A DNA stretch of 64,000 nt from positions 186,001 through 250,000 of the forward strand of contig CAZUJL010000002.1 in NCBI GenBank assembly GCA_964620045.1. The letters are read 5' to 3'. The notes under the pieces were generated by a model. That model saw only the letters and a program-made list of their open reading frames with translations, had not been told where the DNA came from and did not search any database. Each line of letters starts with the position of its first letter. The stretch's first letter is position 1. Of the stretch, positions 44,117 to 55,372 are shown in pieces. The position numbers and the translations under genes are program-made. The stretch is from VFKU01 sp964620045 (GTDB lineage Bacteria > Hydrogenedentota > Hydrogenedentia > Hydrogenedentales > GCA-2746185).

Positions 44117-44889
44117 GCGCGCGGTCGCCCCCCGAAGTTCCGATCGCGCTCCTGGAACTCTCGAATCGCGTCGTGCAGGTGCCGCTTGCGGAAATCGGGC
44201 CACAGCGTCGGCGTTATCACCAACTCAGCATAGGACGCCTGCCACAGCATGAAATTGCTCAGGCGCACATGACCACCCGTGCGCACGAGCAGATCGAGAT
44301 CGGCGGAGTGGGGATCATAAAGCCGCTGCGCGATCATCGTCTCGTCGATCGCGTCCAGTCGAAACTTGCCGACCTTCGCGTCCTCGGCGATCGACTTGCA
44401 CGCGTCCACAATTTCCGCGCGCGCGCCGTAGTTGATTGCAAAATTCACCTGCATCGCGCGGTTGTTCTTCGTGCGCTCGCGCGAGGCGTCCATTTCATCC
44501 AGCACCTTGCTCGGCAATCCGTCGCGCCGGCCGATGTACTGCACGCGGATGCCTTCGGCGTGCAGATTGTCCAGTTCCAGCGCGATGTATTTGCTGAGCA
44601 GGCGGAACAATCCCGACACTTCGGCCTTCGACCGTCGCCAGTTCTCCGTAGAAAACGCATACAGCGTGAGTGTCTGGATGCCGCCGAGTTCCCGGCAACC
44701 TTCGATCACGGCCCGCACGGCCTTGGCCCCGGCTTCGTGGCCCTTGAGGCGCGAAAGATTTTGTTTCTTCGCCCAGCGGCCGTTGCCGTCCATCACGATG
44801 GCCACGTGCCGGGGCAGACGCTTTGGGTCGAGTCCGCTGTTTTCCGCCGAACTGGTCACGCGCGGCGCCCCATGCGTTGTGAGTGGCAT
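44113..44889 (-). CDS. uppS: Isoprenyl (undecaprenyl) diphosphate synthase
   Basis: The 258-residue cis-prenyltransferase supplies the undecaprenyl carrier for peptidoglycan and LPS. It has the diphosphate-binding motif AIVMDGNGRWAKK, the conserved TLYAFSTENWRR and the C-terminal LLVRTGGHVRLSNFMLWQ. The last is normally RTSGE-x-RLSNF, so SGE is replaced by GGH here. The uppS-cdsA pair is in the standard order. Confidence 0.95.
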   Translation of the reverse strand: MPLTTHGAPRVTSSAENSGLDPKRLPRHVAIVMDGNGRWAKKQNLSRLKGHEAGAKAVRAVIEGCRELGGIQTLTLYAFSTENWRRSKAEVSGLFRLLSKYIALELDNLHAEGIRVQYIGRRDGLPSKVLDEMDASRERTKNNRAMQVNFAINYGARAEIVDACKSIAEDAKVGKFRLDAIDETMIAQRLYDPHSADLDLLVRTGGHVRLSNFMLWQASYAELVITPTLWPDFRKRHLHDAIREFQERDRNFGGRPRA

Positions 44890-44944
44890 CGGCGTCTGGC
44901 CGATGAAGAAGTATCCGGAAAATGCGAGTCCACCAGGCGGGGGA

Positions 44945-45490
44945 CTAGACTTCCATGATTTCCTTTTCCTTCGCCTTCAAATCGTGGTCGATCTTGCTCA
45001 CGAATTCGTCCGTCGCCTTCTGAATGTCATCACCCAGGCGCTTGGCTTCGTCCTCGGGAATCGTCTTGTCTTTCTTCACCGCTTCCATCTCGTGCCGGCG
45101 CACATTGCGCACCGCCACGCGCGCTTCCTCGGCCAGCTTGCCGATGTGCTTCACCAGATCGCGGCGGCGGTCTTCGCTCAGTTCCGGAATCGTCACGCGG
45201 ATGGACTTGCCGTCGTTCTTCGGCGTCACGCCCAGGTTCGCGGCCATGATCGCTTTTTCGATCGGCCCGATCATCCCCTTGTCCCACGGCTGGATCAGGA
45301 TGCTGCGCGCTTCGGGCGCGCTCGTGGACGCCATCTGGTTCAGTTTCATCTTCTGGCCATACGCGTCGATTTCCAAGCTGTCCACCAGCCCTGTCGATGC
45401 CCGGCCCGTGCGGATGTGCACGATTTCGTTTTCAAAGGACCCCAGGCACTTCGTCATCTTGTCGCGCGCTTCCGCCACCAGCTTGTGCAT
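44945..45490 (-). CDS. frr: Ribosome recycling factor
   Basis: The 181-residue protein splits post-termination ribosomes with EF-G. It carries the RRF domain with NEIVHIRTGRAS, NVGVTPK-like NLGVTPKNDGKSIRVTIPELSEDRR and the C-terminal long helices. A strong ribosome-binding site GGGAGGGTGAG precedes the ATG, just three bases after pyrH. Confidence 0.97.
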   Translation of the reverse strand: MHKLVAEARDKMTKCLGSFENEIVHIRTGRASTGLVDSLEIDAYGQKMKLNQMASTSAPEARSILIQPWDKGMIGPIEKAIMAANLGVTPKNDGKSIRVTIPELSEDRRRDLVKHIGKLAEEARVAVRNVRRHEMEAVKKDKTIPEDEAKRLGDDIQKATDEFVSKIDHDLKAKEKEIMEV

Positions 45491-45493
45491 CGC

Positions 45494-46213
45494 TCACCCT
45501 CCCTGAACGAACGTGCCGATCGCTTCGCCTTGCAGCGCCCGCACGATGTTTCCCTTGTGCGTCAGATCGAAAACCAGAATCGGCAGCTTGTTCTCGCGGC
45601 ACAGCGAGATCGCCGTCGCGTCCATCACCTGCAGATTCCGCGCAAGCACTTCCGTGTAGCTCAGCACATCGTAGCGCTTCGCATCTTTGTTTTTCTTCGG
45701 GTCGCTGTCGTAAATGCCGTCGACCTTCGTCGCCTTGAACAGCACCTCGGCCCCGATTTCGGTCGCGCGCAATGCCGCCGCCGTGTCCGTGGTGAAGAAG
45801 GGATTGCCCGTGCCCGCGCCAAAAATCACCACGCGGCCTTTTTCGATGTGCCGGATCGCGCGCCGCCGGATATAAGGCTCAGCCACCGGCCGCACTTCGA
45901 TCGCGGAAAGCACGCGCGAGGGAACCCCGCGCTTTTCCAGGCCCGCCTGCAGCGCCAGAGCGTTGATCAGCGTCGCCAGCATGCCCATGTAGTCGCCGGT
46001 CGGCTTATCGAGACCGCTGGTCATGCCTTCGGAGCCGCGGAAGATGTTTCCGCCGCCGACCACAAGGCCGATTTCCACGCCCATCTCGTGCAGTTCGGCA
46101 ATCTCGTCGCAGAAGCGCCCGACTGTGTCGAATTCAATACCGCTTTGCCGCGGGCCCTGTAGGGCCTCGCCGCTCAGCTTGAGCAGGATCCGCTTATACG
46201 CGGGGTCGCCCAA
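45494..46213 (-). CDS. pyrH: UMP kinase
   Basis: The 239-residue hexameric kinase phosphorylates UMP in pyrimidine synthesis. It begins with KRILLKLSGEALQG, has VVGGGNIFRGSEG, the nucleotide segment GTGNPFFTTDTAAALRA and a closing VFDLTHKGNIVRAL typical of bacterial PyrH. It lies between tsf and frr in the classical order, with gaps of three bases. Confidence 0.97.
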   Translation of the reverse strand: MGDPAYKRILLKLSGEALQGPRQSGIEFDTVGRFCDEIAELHEMGVEIGLVVGGGNIFRGSEGMTSGLDKPTGDYMGMLATLINALALQAGLEKRGVPSRVLSAIEVRPVAEPYIRRRAIRHIEKGRVVIFGAGTGNPFFTTDTAAALRATEIGAEVLFKATKVDGIYDSDPKKNKDAKRYDVLSYTEVLARNLQVMDATAISLCRENKLPILVFDLTHKGNIVRALQGEAIGTFVQGG

Positions 46214-46216
46214 GGG

Positions 46217-46882
46217 CTAGTTTCCGCTCTGCTTCAGCGCCTCGGCGACTTCCGCCGCGAGGTCGGTCTGTTTCTTCTCGATGCCTTCGCCCAGCACGAA
46301 GCGCGCGAACCGGCGCACGTCGATCTTCTCGCCGCTCTTCCCGCTAAATTCGGCGACCAGCTTGCTAATCGTCGTCTTCGGTTCCTTGATGAACGGCTGA
46401 TCGAGCAGGCAGAAGTCCTCGTAGAACTTGTTCATCTTGCCGTCGGCGATCTTGTCGACCATGTTCGCCGGCTTGCCGCTCTCGGCGATCTGCTTGCGCA
46501 GCACGGCTTTTTCTTCCTCGATGACGCTCGCCGGCACATCTTCGCGGCGCAGCCACTTCGGCGGGAACGGTGTGCCGCACACATGCTGGCACAGGTCCTT
46601 GCCCAACTGCTGGAAGCCTTCACCGCGCGCGACGAAGTCGGTCTCGCAGTTAATCTCCACCAGCACGCCGATCTTCCCGCCCATATGAATGTACGAGAAC
46701 ACCGCGCCTTCCGCCGCCACGCGCCCGGTCTTCTTCGCGGCGTTCGAGATGCCCTTCTCGCGCAGCCACAACTCGGCCTTCGCCATGTCGCCGGCCGTCT
46801 CCGTCAGTGCCTTCTTGCAATCCATCATGCCCGCGCCGGATTTCTCGCGCAGGTCTTGGACGTCTTTCGCCGTGAAACTCAT
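46217..46882 (-). CDS. tsf: Elongation factor Ts (short form)
   Basis: The 221-residue protein exchanges GDP for GTP on EF-Tu. It has the N-terminal UBA-like segment VQDLREKSGAGMMDCKKAL and the core VLVEINCETDFVAR with TDF in contact with EF-Tu. At 221 residues it is shorter than the E. coli form (283) and near the single-core types. It follows rpsB after 66 bases with GAGGAG before the ATG. Confidence 0.96.
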   Translation of the reverse strand: MSFTAKDVQDLREKSGAGMMDCKKALTETAGDMAKAELWLREKGISNAAKKTGRVAAEGAVFSYIHMGGKIGVLVEINCETDFVARGEGFQQLGKDLCQHVCGTPFPPKWLRREDVPASVIEEEKAVLRKQIAESGKPANMVDKIADGKMNKFYEDFCLLDQPFIKEPKTTISKLVAEFSGKSGEKIDVRRFARFVLGEGIEKKQTDLAAEVAEALKQSGN

Positions 46883-46948
46883 TGGTGCAACTTGCTCCTC
46901 ACGTGTTGAAAATCAGTGCCCGGTGGCCCAATGGGGCCCAAGCGACGA

Positions 46949-47794
46949 CTAGTTCTCTTCGTCGTCCGCGTTCGCGATGGCCGCGGCAGCCACTTTCTCG
47001 GACTCCGCATCGCCGCCCTTCACCGCCTGGCGCGCCAGCTTCGCGGAACGCACGGCCTTCGCCGCATCCGCCGCAACCTTCGCCGCCGCATCTTCGCGGT
47101 CCTTCTCGAAGCGAGAGCGGCCTTCGATCGCCGCGTCCGCCAGCACCGAGCAGAAGAGCGAGATCGCGCGAATGGCGTCGTCATTGCCCGGAATGGGGAT
47201 ATCGACCGCTTCAGGGTCGCTGTTCGTATCGCAAATCGCCACGCACGGAATCTTCATGCGGCGCGCTTCCTTCACCGCGATGTCTTCACGGTGCGAATCA
47301 ATCACGAAAATCAGGCTCGGAAGCTCCGGCATCGTCTTGATGCCCGACAGGTTCTTCTCCAGCTTCTCGCGCCACTTGCGCTTCTCGATCTGTTCCTTCT
47401 TCGTGTACTGCTCGATCTTGCCGGTCTGTTCTTCTTCGACAATCTTCGCCAGCGACTTGATGCTCTGCTGAATCGTCTGCCAGTTCGTCAGCGTGCCGCC
47501 AAGCCAGCGGTTGTTCACGTAGTACTGGCCGCTGCGATCCGCCTGCTGCTGGATCGTCTCGCGCGCCTGTTTCTTCGTGCCGACAAACAAGACCGTGCCG
47601 CCGCGCGCCGTCGTCTCGCGCACAGCCTTATAGGCGCGCTGCAACTGACGGATCGTCTTCTGCAGGTCGATGATGTAGATGCCGTGCCGCTCGCCGTAAA
47701 TATAACGGCTCATCTTGGGATTCCAGCGGCGGGTTTGGTGTCCGAAGTGAATACCGGACTCCAACAGGTCTTTCATGGTCAGGGTGGTGGACAT
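46949..47794 (-). CDS. rpsB: 30S ribosomal protein S2
   Basis: The 281-residue protein has the S2 motifs LLESGIHFGHQTRRWNPKM, YVNNRWLGGTLTNW and PDLIFVIDS-like LPSLIFVIDSHRE. The C-terminus has an Ala/Lys-rich extension of about 45 residues (AAAKVAADAAKAVRSAKLARQ) beyond the core. The ATG is preceded by AAAGGAGAG; the 84-codon longer frame reads through the promoter and is not real. This is the first gene of the operon. Confidence 0.97.
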   Translation of the reverse strand: MSTTLTMKDLLESGIHFGHQTRRWNPKMSRYIYGERHGIYIIDLQKTIRQLQRAYKAVRETTARGGTVLFVGTKKQARETIQQQADRSGQYYVNNRWLGGTLTNWQTIQQSIKSLAKIVEEEQTGKIEQYTKKEQIEKRKWREKLEKNLSGIKTMPELPSLIFVIDSHREDIAVKEARRMKIPCVAICDTNSDPEAVDIPIPGNDDAIRAISLFCSVLADAAIEGRSRFEKDREDAAAKVAADAAKAVRSAKLARQAVKGGDAESEKVAAAAIANADDEEN

Positions 47795-47905
47795 GCGGGA
47801 ACGCTCTCCTTTGGGTTGCCTGCGGGGCCCCGGCCGGCACAACCCGCGCGCACGCGAGCACCCATGCCGACGGTATAGGTGGGACCCCTGAAACAGTAAG
47901 CCGAA

Positions 47906-47934
47906 AGCATAGCATCCGGCAGGGCCGAAAACAA
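47906..47934 (-). promoter_or_regulatory. Promoter of the rpsB operon
   Basis: Read on the minus strand, TTGTTT (47934-47929) and TATGCT (47911-47906) are 17 bases apart, with a TGC extension before the -10. The start near 47900 gives a leader of about 105 bases before the rpsB ATG, long enough for S2-type autoregulation. I saw no defined S2-binding structure there. Confidence 0.6.
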
Positions 47935-47951
47935 GGCAAAAGCCTATGTTT

Positions 47952-49412
47952 TTACTTCGCTTCGGCTTCCGCGCCGACTGGCACGGGATCTTTGGTTGCC
48001 GGCGTGCCTTCCGACGTAAAGATATTGATGTGCCGCCATTCGCCACGGTAAAAGCGCCACGCGAACGCGCCGCTCAGCACGATCACATATATCGTCGCGC
48101 CGTACCACGCGCCCAGCGCGCCTTGGCCCAGTGTATGCGAGAACAGCAGCGCCAGCGGTAGGTTCACGCCCCACGCGCCAATCATCAGCGCCACCATCAC
48201 CCAGCGCGTATCGCCCGCGCCGCGCAACGCGCCCATGAACACAATGCTCAGCGCGTCGAAGCCCGCGAAGATCGCCGCCAGGATCAACAAATACCGGCCA
48301 AGCTGGATCACTTCCGGATCTTCCGAGAACAAGCCCATCAATTGCCGGCCGAACACGGCCAGCACAATGCCAATGCTCGTCATGATCACGATGCCCAGTT
48401 TCACGGCCGTGATCGCGCGCTTGCGCGCCAAGAGGTAGTTCCCGCGCCCAAGCCACTGGCCCACGATCGGCGTCGTCGCCATCCCCAGGCCCATGGCCGG
48501 CAGGAAACACAAATGCATGAAGTTGATCGCGCCCACATGCGCCGCCAGTTGCACCGCGCCAAAGCCACCCACGATGAAGCTGGTGAAAATGCCCCACGCA
48601 GCGACATCCAGGAAACTCGACAAACCCGACGGCCAGCCGATGCGAAACAACTCCGCCGCCTTGCCCGATTGGAAGCGCCACGTCTTGCGCGAGTGGTAGT
48701 CCGCGTTCACGCGATCGCTCAAGAAGAACGATAGCAGCAGTAAGACCTGGAACAACAGCGCCAAACACGTCGCCGTCGCCGCGCCCGCGATGCCCATCTT
48801 CGGCGCGCCGAAATGGCCCAGCGTCAGCGTGTACGCAAGAATGATATTGACGATGTTCGCCGCAATCGTTGATGTCATCGGCAGCGTCGCGCGGCCGATC
48901 GCCTGGAAGAACGACGCCAGCGCCACTTCACTCGCCACCAGCACGAAACCCAGAATACGGATCCGGAAATAAACCAGTTCCAATTCAGTTACTTCCGGTT
49001 CGTGCCCCATCCGCTCAAAGAACGGCCGCGCCAGCGGAAGAAACGCGATCACGGCCAGGCCGGTCAGCAGTGAGATATAGATTCCCTGCCACGCGTAGCG
49101 CGAGCAGTTCTCATATTCTTTGCGGCCATAACTCTGCGACACAAATGTGCTGACACATCCCGCCACGCCGACAAAGAAAATGCCAATCACATACGCCCAA
49201 AGACCCGCCGACCCAATCGCGGCCAGATGCACCGGTTCCGCTTCGCCACGGTCCAAGGTAGACACGATGTACTTGTCTACGAAGTCCATAATGACGAAGG
49301 ACAAGTTGCCGAGCATGATCGGCCAGGCCATGCGCGTGACTTCGCGCAAGCCGCTCCAGCGCCCTTCCGGGGCCGCATCATGAACAGGCAAATTTTGTGC
49401 TGCGAATTCCAT
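47952..49412 (-). CDS. MATE family efflux transporter
   Basis: The 486-residue protein has twelve membrane helices in two six-helix halves. It contains the MATE patterns GNLSFVIMDFVDKYIVS in the first helix region and GMATTPIVGQWLGRGNY in the second half. It probably exports cationic drugs or metabolites in exchange for Na+ or H+. The start at 49412 is taken over an ATG eight codons upstream because MEFAAQ directly precedes the conserved part. It ends 18 bases upstream of the rpsB promoter. Confidence 0.9.
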   Translation of the reverse strand: MEFAAQNLPVHDAAPEGRWSGLREVTRMAWPIMLGNLSFVIMDFVDKYIVSTLDRGEAEPVHLAAIGSAGLWAYVIGIFFVGVAGCVSTFVSQSYGRKEYENCSRYAWQGIYISLLTGLAVIAFLPLARPFFERMGHEPEVTELELVYFRIRILGFVLVASEVALASFFQAIGRATLPMTSTIAANIVNIILAYTLTLGHFGAPKMGIAGAATATCLALLFQVLLLLSFFLSDRVNADYHSRKTWRFQSGKAAELFRIGWPSGLSSFLDVAAWGIFTSFIVGGFGAVQLAAHVGAINFMHLCFLPAMGLGMATTPIVGQWLGRGNYLLARKRAITAVKLGIVIMTSIGIVLAVFGRQLMGLFSEDPEVIQLGRYLLILAAIFAGFDALSIVFMGALRGAGDTRWVMVALMIGAWGVNLPLALLFSHTLGQGALGAWYGATIYVIVLSGAFAWRFYRGEWRHINIFTSEGTPATKDPVPVGAEAEAK

Positions 49413-49729
49413 AAAAACCGTTGTTTTTCCACGCAAAACGGGCTGCGCAGTTTACCATACAGGTAGTGACTATGCGCACTGCGCGGCCTTCTTTCGACGA
49501 GTGTGTCGGTTTATTTCCGGATCGTTTTAGGTCGTCAAGCGAGAACACTTTGGTGTCAGACGCACCATCGGAAACAACGCGTTCCATCGTTGGCAGACGC
49601 GGTGTTTGATTGGCGTGCTGGAACTGGACAGCCCCCAAAGTGTTGGATATACTCGCCGTCTGGGCTGTTTTCGGATCGGGAACTGTTTGGAAATTTTTTC
49701 CAAGCGCAAACAAAACTAGGAGAACTCTC
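49413..49729. promoter_or_regulatory. 317-base divergent intergenic region
   Basis: This gap lies between the MATE gene (leftward) and the LolA-like gene (rightward). It holds the promoter at 49625-49653 and, in the rightward leader, a small palindrome TTGGAAA-TTT-TTTCCAA (49687-49703) before the ribosome-binding site AGGAG. A 62-codon open frame at 49421-49609 has no ribosome-binding site and unusual composition and is not called. A leftward promoter was not identified. Confidence 0.5.
49625..49653 (+). promoter_or_regulatory. Sigma-70-type promoter for the LolA-like gene
   Basis: TGGACA and TATACT are separated by exactly 17 bases. The leader from about 49660 to the GTG start is roughly 70 bases and carries the small A/T-rich hairpin at 49687-49703. 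Confidence 0.65.
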
Positions 49730-50509
49730 GTGTCGTACAAGAAACTGGGGTTGGTGGCTGCGGCGTTGGCCATGGGCGTCTCGTGCCTCGTGAGCCGCGT
49801 TGCGATGGCGGCCGATGCGCCGTCGCCGAAGGACATCGTCGCCAAGTACATCGAGGCGACCGGTGGTGAAGCGAAGTGGAAGGCCCTCAAGAGCCGCACC
49901 GCGAAGGGCTCGCTGAACGTCGTCGCCATGGGCATGACGGGCACGATGACGCAGTACGTGCAAGGCGACAATGCGAAGATGATCATGGCGCTCGACGGTT
50001 TCGGCGAGTTCCTGAACGGCATGAAGGACGGCAAGGTGTGGTCCTCGAACATGATGCAGGGTGACACGCTCGTCGAAGGCGCTGAAGCCGAAGCCGCCAA
50101 GCAGCAGTTCGACCTCCAGCAGTGGCTGCATTGGGAAAAGTACTACCCGAAGGCCGAGACCGTCGGTGAAGAAGCTGTCGGCGACAAGACCGCCTACAAA
50201 GTCGTCTTCACCCCGGCCGATGGCGAAGCCGTTACCCACTGGTTCGACAAGGACAGCGGCCTCCTGATCCAGACCTTCGGTCCTGGCATGGGCGGACCGG
50301 CCACGACGACCTACAAGGACTACAAGGAAGTCAACGGCCTCACGGTTGCGCACTCTCAGGCTATGGAAGGCGCCAACGGCCCGATCGAAATGACATTCGA
50401 ATCGATCGAGTTCAACGCGGACATCGATGCGGCGAACTTCGAAGTGCCGGCTGCCATCGCTGCCCTCATGAATCCGGGTGCGGCCCCTGCGGCTGCCCCG
50501 ACGAACTAA
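49730..50509 (+). CDS. Periplasmic LolA/outer-membrane-lipoprotein-sorting-like protein
   Basis: The 259-residue protein has a signal peptide (LGLVAAALAMGVSCLVSRVAMA-A). A mature beta-rich domain follows (YIEATGGEAKWKALKSRTAKGSL, AYKVVFTPADGEAVTHWFDKDSGLLIQT and YKDYKEVNGLTVAHSQAM), similar in pattern to LolA-fold lipoprotein-binding proteins that read the oxidation or sorting state of a ligand. It starts at GTG with AGGAG seven bases upstream; the 40-codon upstream extension has no support. Codon use is strongly biased (gcc, gtc, aag), suggesting high expression. It may bind lipid-like ligands in the periplasm; the exact role is unknown. Confidence 0.75.
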   Translation: MSYKKLGLVAAALAMGVSCLVSRVAMAADAPSPKDIVAKYIEATGGEAKWKALKSRTAKGSLNVVAMGMTGTMTQYVQGDNAKMIMALDGFGEFLNGMKDGKVWSSNMMQGDTLVEGAEAEAAKQQFDLQQWLHWEKYYPKAETVGEEAVGDKTAYKVVFTPADGEAVTHWFDKDSGLLIQTFGPGMGGPATTTYKDYKEVNGLTVAHSQAMEGANGPIEMTFESIEFNADIDAANFEVPAAIAALMNPGAAPAAAPTN

Positions 50510-50526
50510 TCCCGTTCGTTCACACT

Positions 50527-50568
50527 CCGGACCCGTCGCCACACGGCGGCGGGTCCGGTTCTTTTTTT
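50527..50568 (+). terminator. Rho-independent terminator after the LolA-like gene
   Basis: A 14-base stem (CCGGACCCGTCGCC / GGCGGCGGGTCCGG with one T-G pair) with an ACAC loop is followed by TTCTTTTTTT. It is the cleanest terminator in the window. Confidence 0.93.
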
Positions 50569-50689
50569 CGCACAATGCCCGCGCTGCGGTGCATGGTGTA
50601 TACTTTGCCCGGTTTGCAGAGTGCCCGTCGGCGGGGGCTGGCGTGGCACGTACTAACGCAGTAGGTCTGGGGACCAGCGGCTTCAGGGG

Positions 50690-50720
50690 GCCGGCGCTTC
50701 GTGTTTTGCTGCGCGCCGGC
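50690..50720 (+). promoter_or_regulatory. Structured leader hairpin before the hybrid kinase
   Basis: An eight-base stem (GCCGGCGC / GCGCCGGC) with a 15-base T-rich loop ends a few bases before the purine-rich ribosome-binding site GGGGGAA (about 50723-50729). A smaller hairpin CTGG-GGA-CCAG lies at 50667-50677. A -10-like TATACT is at 50599-50604, so the leader would be about 135 bases. I match it to no known riboswitch. Confidence 0.35.
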
Positions 50721-50740
50721 AATGGGGGAATTCCGTTCGC

Positions 50741-53625
<2,885 letters not shown>

Positions 53626-53629
<4 letters not shown>

Positions 53630-54552
53630 AAATCCTCATCGCCGATGACCAGCCGCTCGACCGCACGGTCCTCAAAATGTCCCTCGAAAAGTGGGGCTAC
53701 GAAGTGATCGAAGCGGAGGACGGCACACAGGCGATGAACCTGCTCTCCGCCGAAGACTCGCCCGCGCTCGCGATCCTCGACTGGATGATGCCGGGCATGA
53801 CGGGCCCGGAGATCTGCCTTGAGCTGCGCTACCAGGAGCGGCAGCGCTACGTCTACATCCTGCTGCTCAGCGCGAAGGACAACAAGGAAGACCTCGTGCG
53901 CGGCATGGCCGCCGGTGCCGACGACTACATCTCAAAGCCGGTCGATCTCCACGAGCTGCAGGTCCGCCTGCGCGCCGGCCGCCGCATCATCGAGCTGCAG
54001 GAAGAACTAATCGCCACGCGCGAAGAGTTGCGCATGCAGGCCACGCGCGATTTCCTCACCGGCATTGCCAACCGCGCCAGCATCATGGACAAACTCAACG
54101 GCGAGGCGCATCGCTCCCTGCGACAGGGCAGCTCGCTCGCCGTACTCATGTGCGACATCGACTATTTTAAGCGCATCAACGACACCCACGGCCACCCCGC
54201 GGGTGACGCCGTGCTCAAGGAAGTCGCGCAGCGCATGCGCACCACCATCCGGCCATACGACTCCGTCGGCCGGTTCGGCGGCGAGGAGTTCCTCGTGCTG
54301 TGCCCTGGCGCGGATGCCGCCGGCGGTGCCGCGCTCGGCGAGCGCCTGCGCGATGCGATCGCGGCAACGCCTGTAACCACCGACAGCGGGCCGATCAGCG
54401 TCTCTGTCAGCATCGGCGTCGCTGCGCGTGTTATCGAGCAGACCGATGAGGTCAATCAGGTTATTTCCGCGGCCGACACCGCCCTCTATTCCGCAAAACA
54501 CAACGGCCGCAACCGAGTCGAGATCGCCGTGCCGAAAACTGCCGCGGTATAA
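53626..54552 (+). CDS. Response regulator with GGDEF domain (PleD/WspR-like diguanylate cyclase)
   Basis: The 308-residue protein has a receiver (MKILIADDQPLDR, phospho-acceptor Asp in ILDWMMPGMTG) and a GGDEF domain with active-site RFGGEEF and the allosteric inhibitory site RPYD five residues upstream. All residues needed for making c-di-GMP from GTP are present, and product inhibition is expected. The GTG start overlaps the kinase stop (GTGA), so both are made together and phosphorylation by the hybrid kinase probably controls it. It is cytoplasmic. Confidence 0.94.
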
Positions 54553-54691
54553 GCGCAGCGATTTAATCCTCATGCACGTTGCCTGGCGCCGTCCCAAACG
54601 CACCTGATCCTCCCGCGTGCCTAATCTTGCTCGCCCGTGAGAAGTGTTACACTCACAGCGTTTTTGTTGCAGCGAATCGGGAATTGACGCG

Positions 54692-55372
54692 ATGGACGTC
54701 CTCATCATTGAAGGTTTGGTAAAGTCCTTCACCGCGCCCGATCGCAGCGGCGAGGTCCGCATCGTCGACGTCCCGCGCTTCGCACTGCCCGAAGGCAAAC
54801 AGTTCGCCTTGCGCGGCGCGAGCGGCTCCGGAAAAACCACCTTCCTTAATCTTATCGCCGGCATTCTCCGACCCGACGCCGGCCGCATCACGATCGCGGG
54901 CGCCGACATTGCCGCGCTCAGCGAATCCGCGCGCGACGCCGTCCGCGCGAAAAACATGGGCTACGTCTTCCAGACGTTCAACCTCCTGCAGGGCTATACC
55001 GCGCTCGAAAACGTGCTGCTCGGCATGATGTTCGGCCCCGGGCCGGACCCCGCCTTCGCGCGGACGCTGCTCGAGCGCGTCGGCCTGAAGGATCGCATGC
55101 GCTACCGGCCCGCGCAGCTCAGCGTCGGCCAGCAGCAGCGCGTCGCGCTCGCCCGCGCCCTCGCGAACCGTCCGAAACTCGTGCTCGCCGACGAACCCAC
55201 CGGCAGCCTCGACCCGCACCACGCGCGCGAAGCTCTTACGCTCTTGCGCGAGCTTTGCACTGAATCGAAAGCCGCGCTGCTCCTCGTCAGCCACGATCCC
55301 GGCGTGCTCGCGCAGTTCGAGGACGTGCAGGATTTCGCCACCATCAACCGCGCGGCGAGCGTCCCCGCATGA
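54692..55372 (+). CDS. ABC transporter ATPase (FtsE/LolD/MacB group)
   Basis: The 226-residue ATPase has Walker A RGASGSGKTT, the signature in LSVGQQQRVALARAL with Val where Gly is usual, Walker B LVLADEPTGSLD and the H-loop LLVSHD. It belongs with the permease gene that follows, whose ATG overlaps its stop (ATGA). The pair likely forms an exporter or a tripartite macrolide-type system without its adaptor. The start at 54692 is chosen because the longer frame adds residues without homology. Confidence 0.88.
   Translation: MDVLIIEGLVKSFTAPDRSGEVRIVDVPRFALPEGKQFALRGASGSGKTTFLNLIAGILRPDAGRITIAGADIAALSESARDAVRAKNMGYVFQTFNLLQGYTALENVLLGMMFGPGPDPAFARTLLERVGLKDRMRYRPAQLSVGQQQRVALARALANRPKLVLADEPTGSLDPHHAREALTLLRELCTESKAALLLVSHDPGVLAQFEDVQDFATINRAASVPA

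Noticed and set aside
49421..49609. 62-codon open frame in the MATE/LolA-like intergenic region
   Set aside because: It has no ribosome-binding site, no recognisable family and sits over the promoter region of the downstream gene.
50643..50659. Sigma-54-like -24/-12 site (TGGCAC followed by AACGCA)
   Set aside because: The GC of the -12 box is one base out of register and TT before it is AA, so it does not meet the GG-N10-GC rule.
54553..54691. Convincing promoter for the ABC transporter pair
   Set aside because: A TACACT box at 54648-54653 exists, but its -35 candidates are spaced 15 bases or match poorly, so I did not annotate it.
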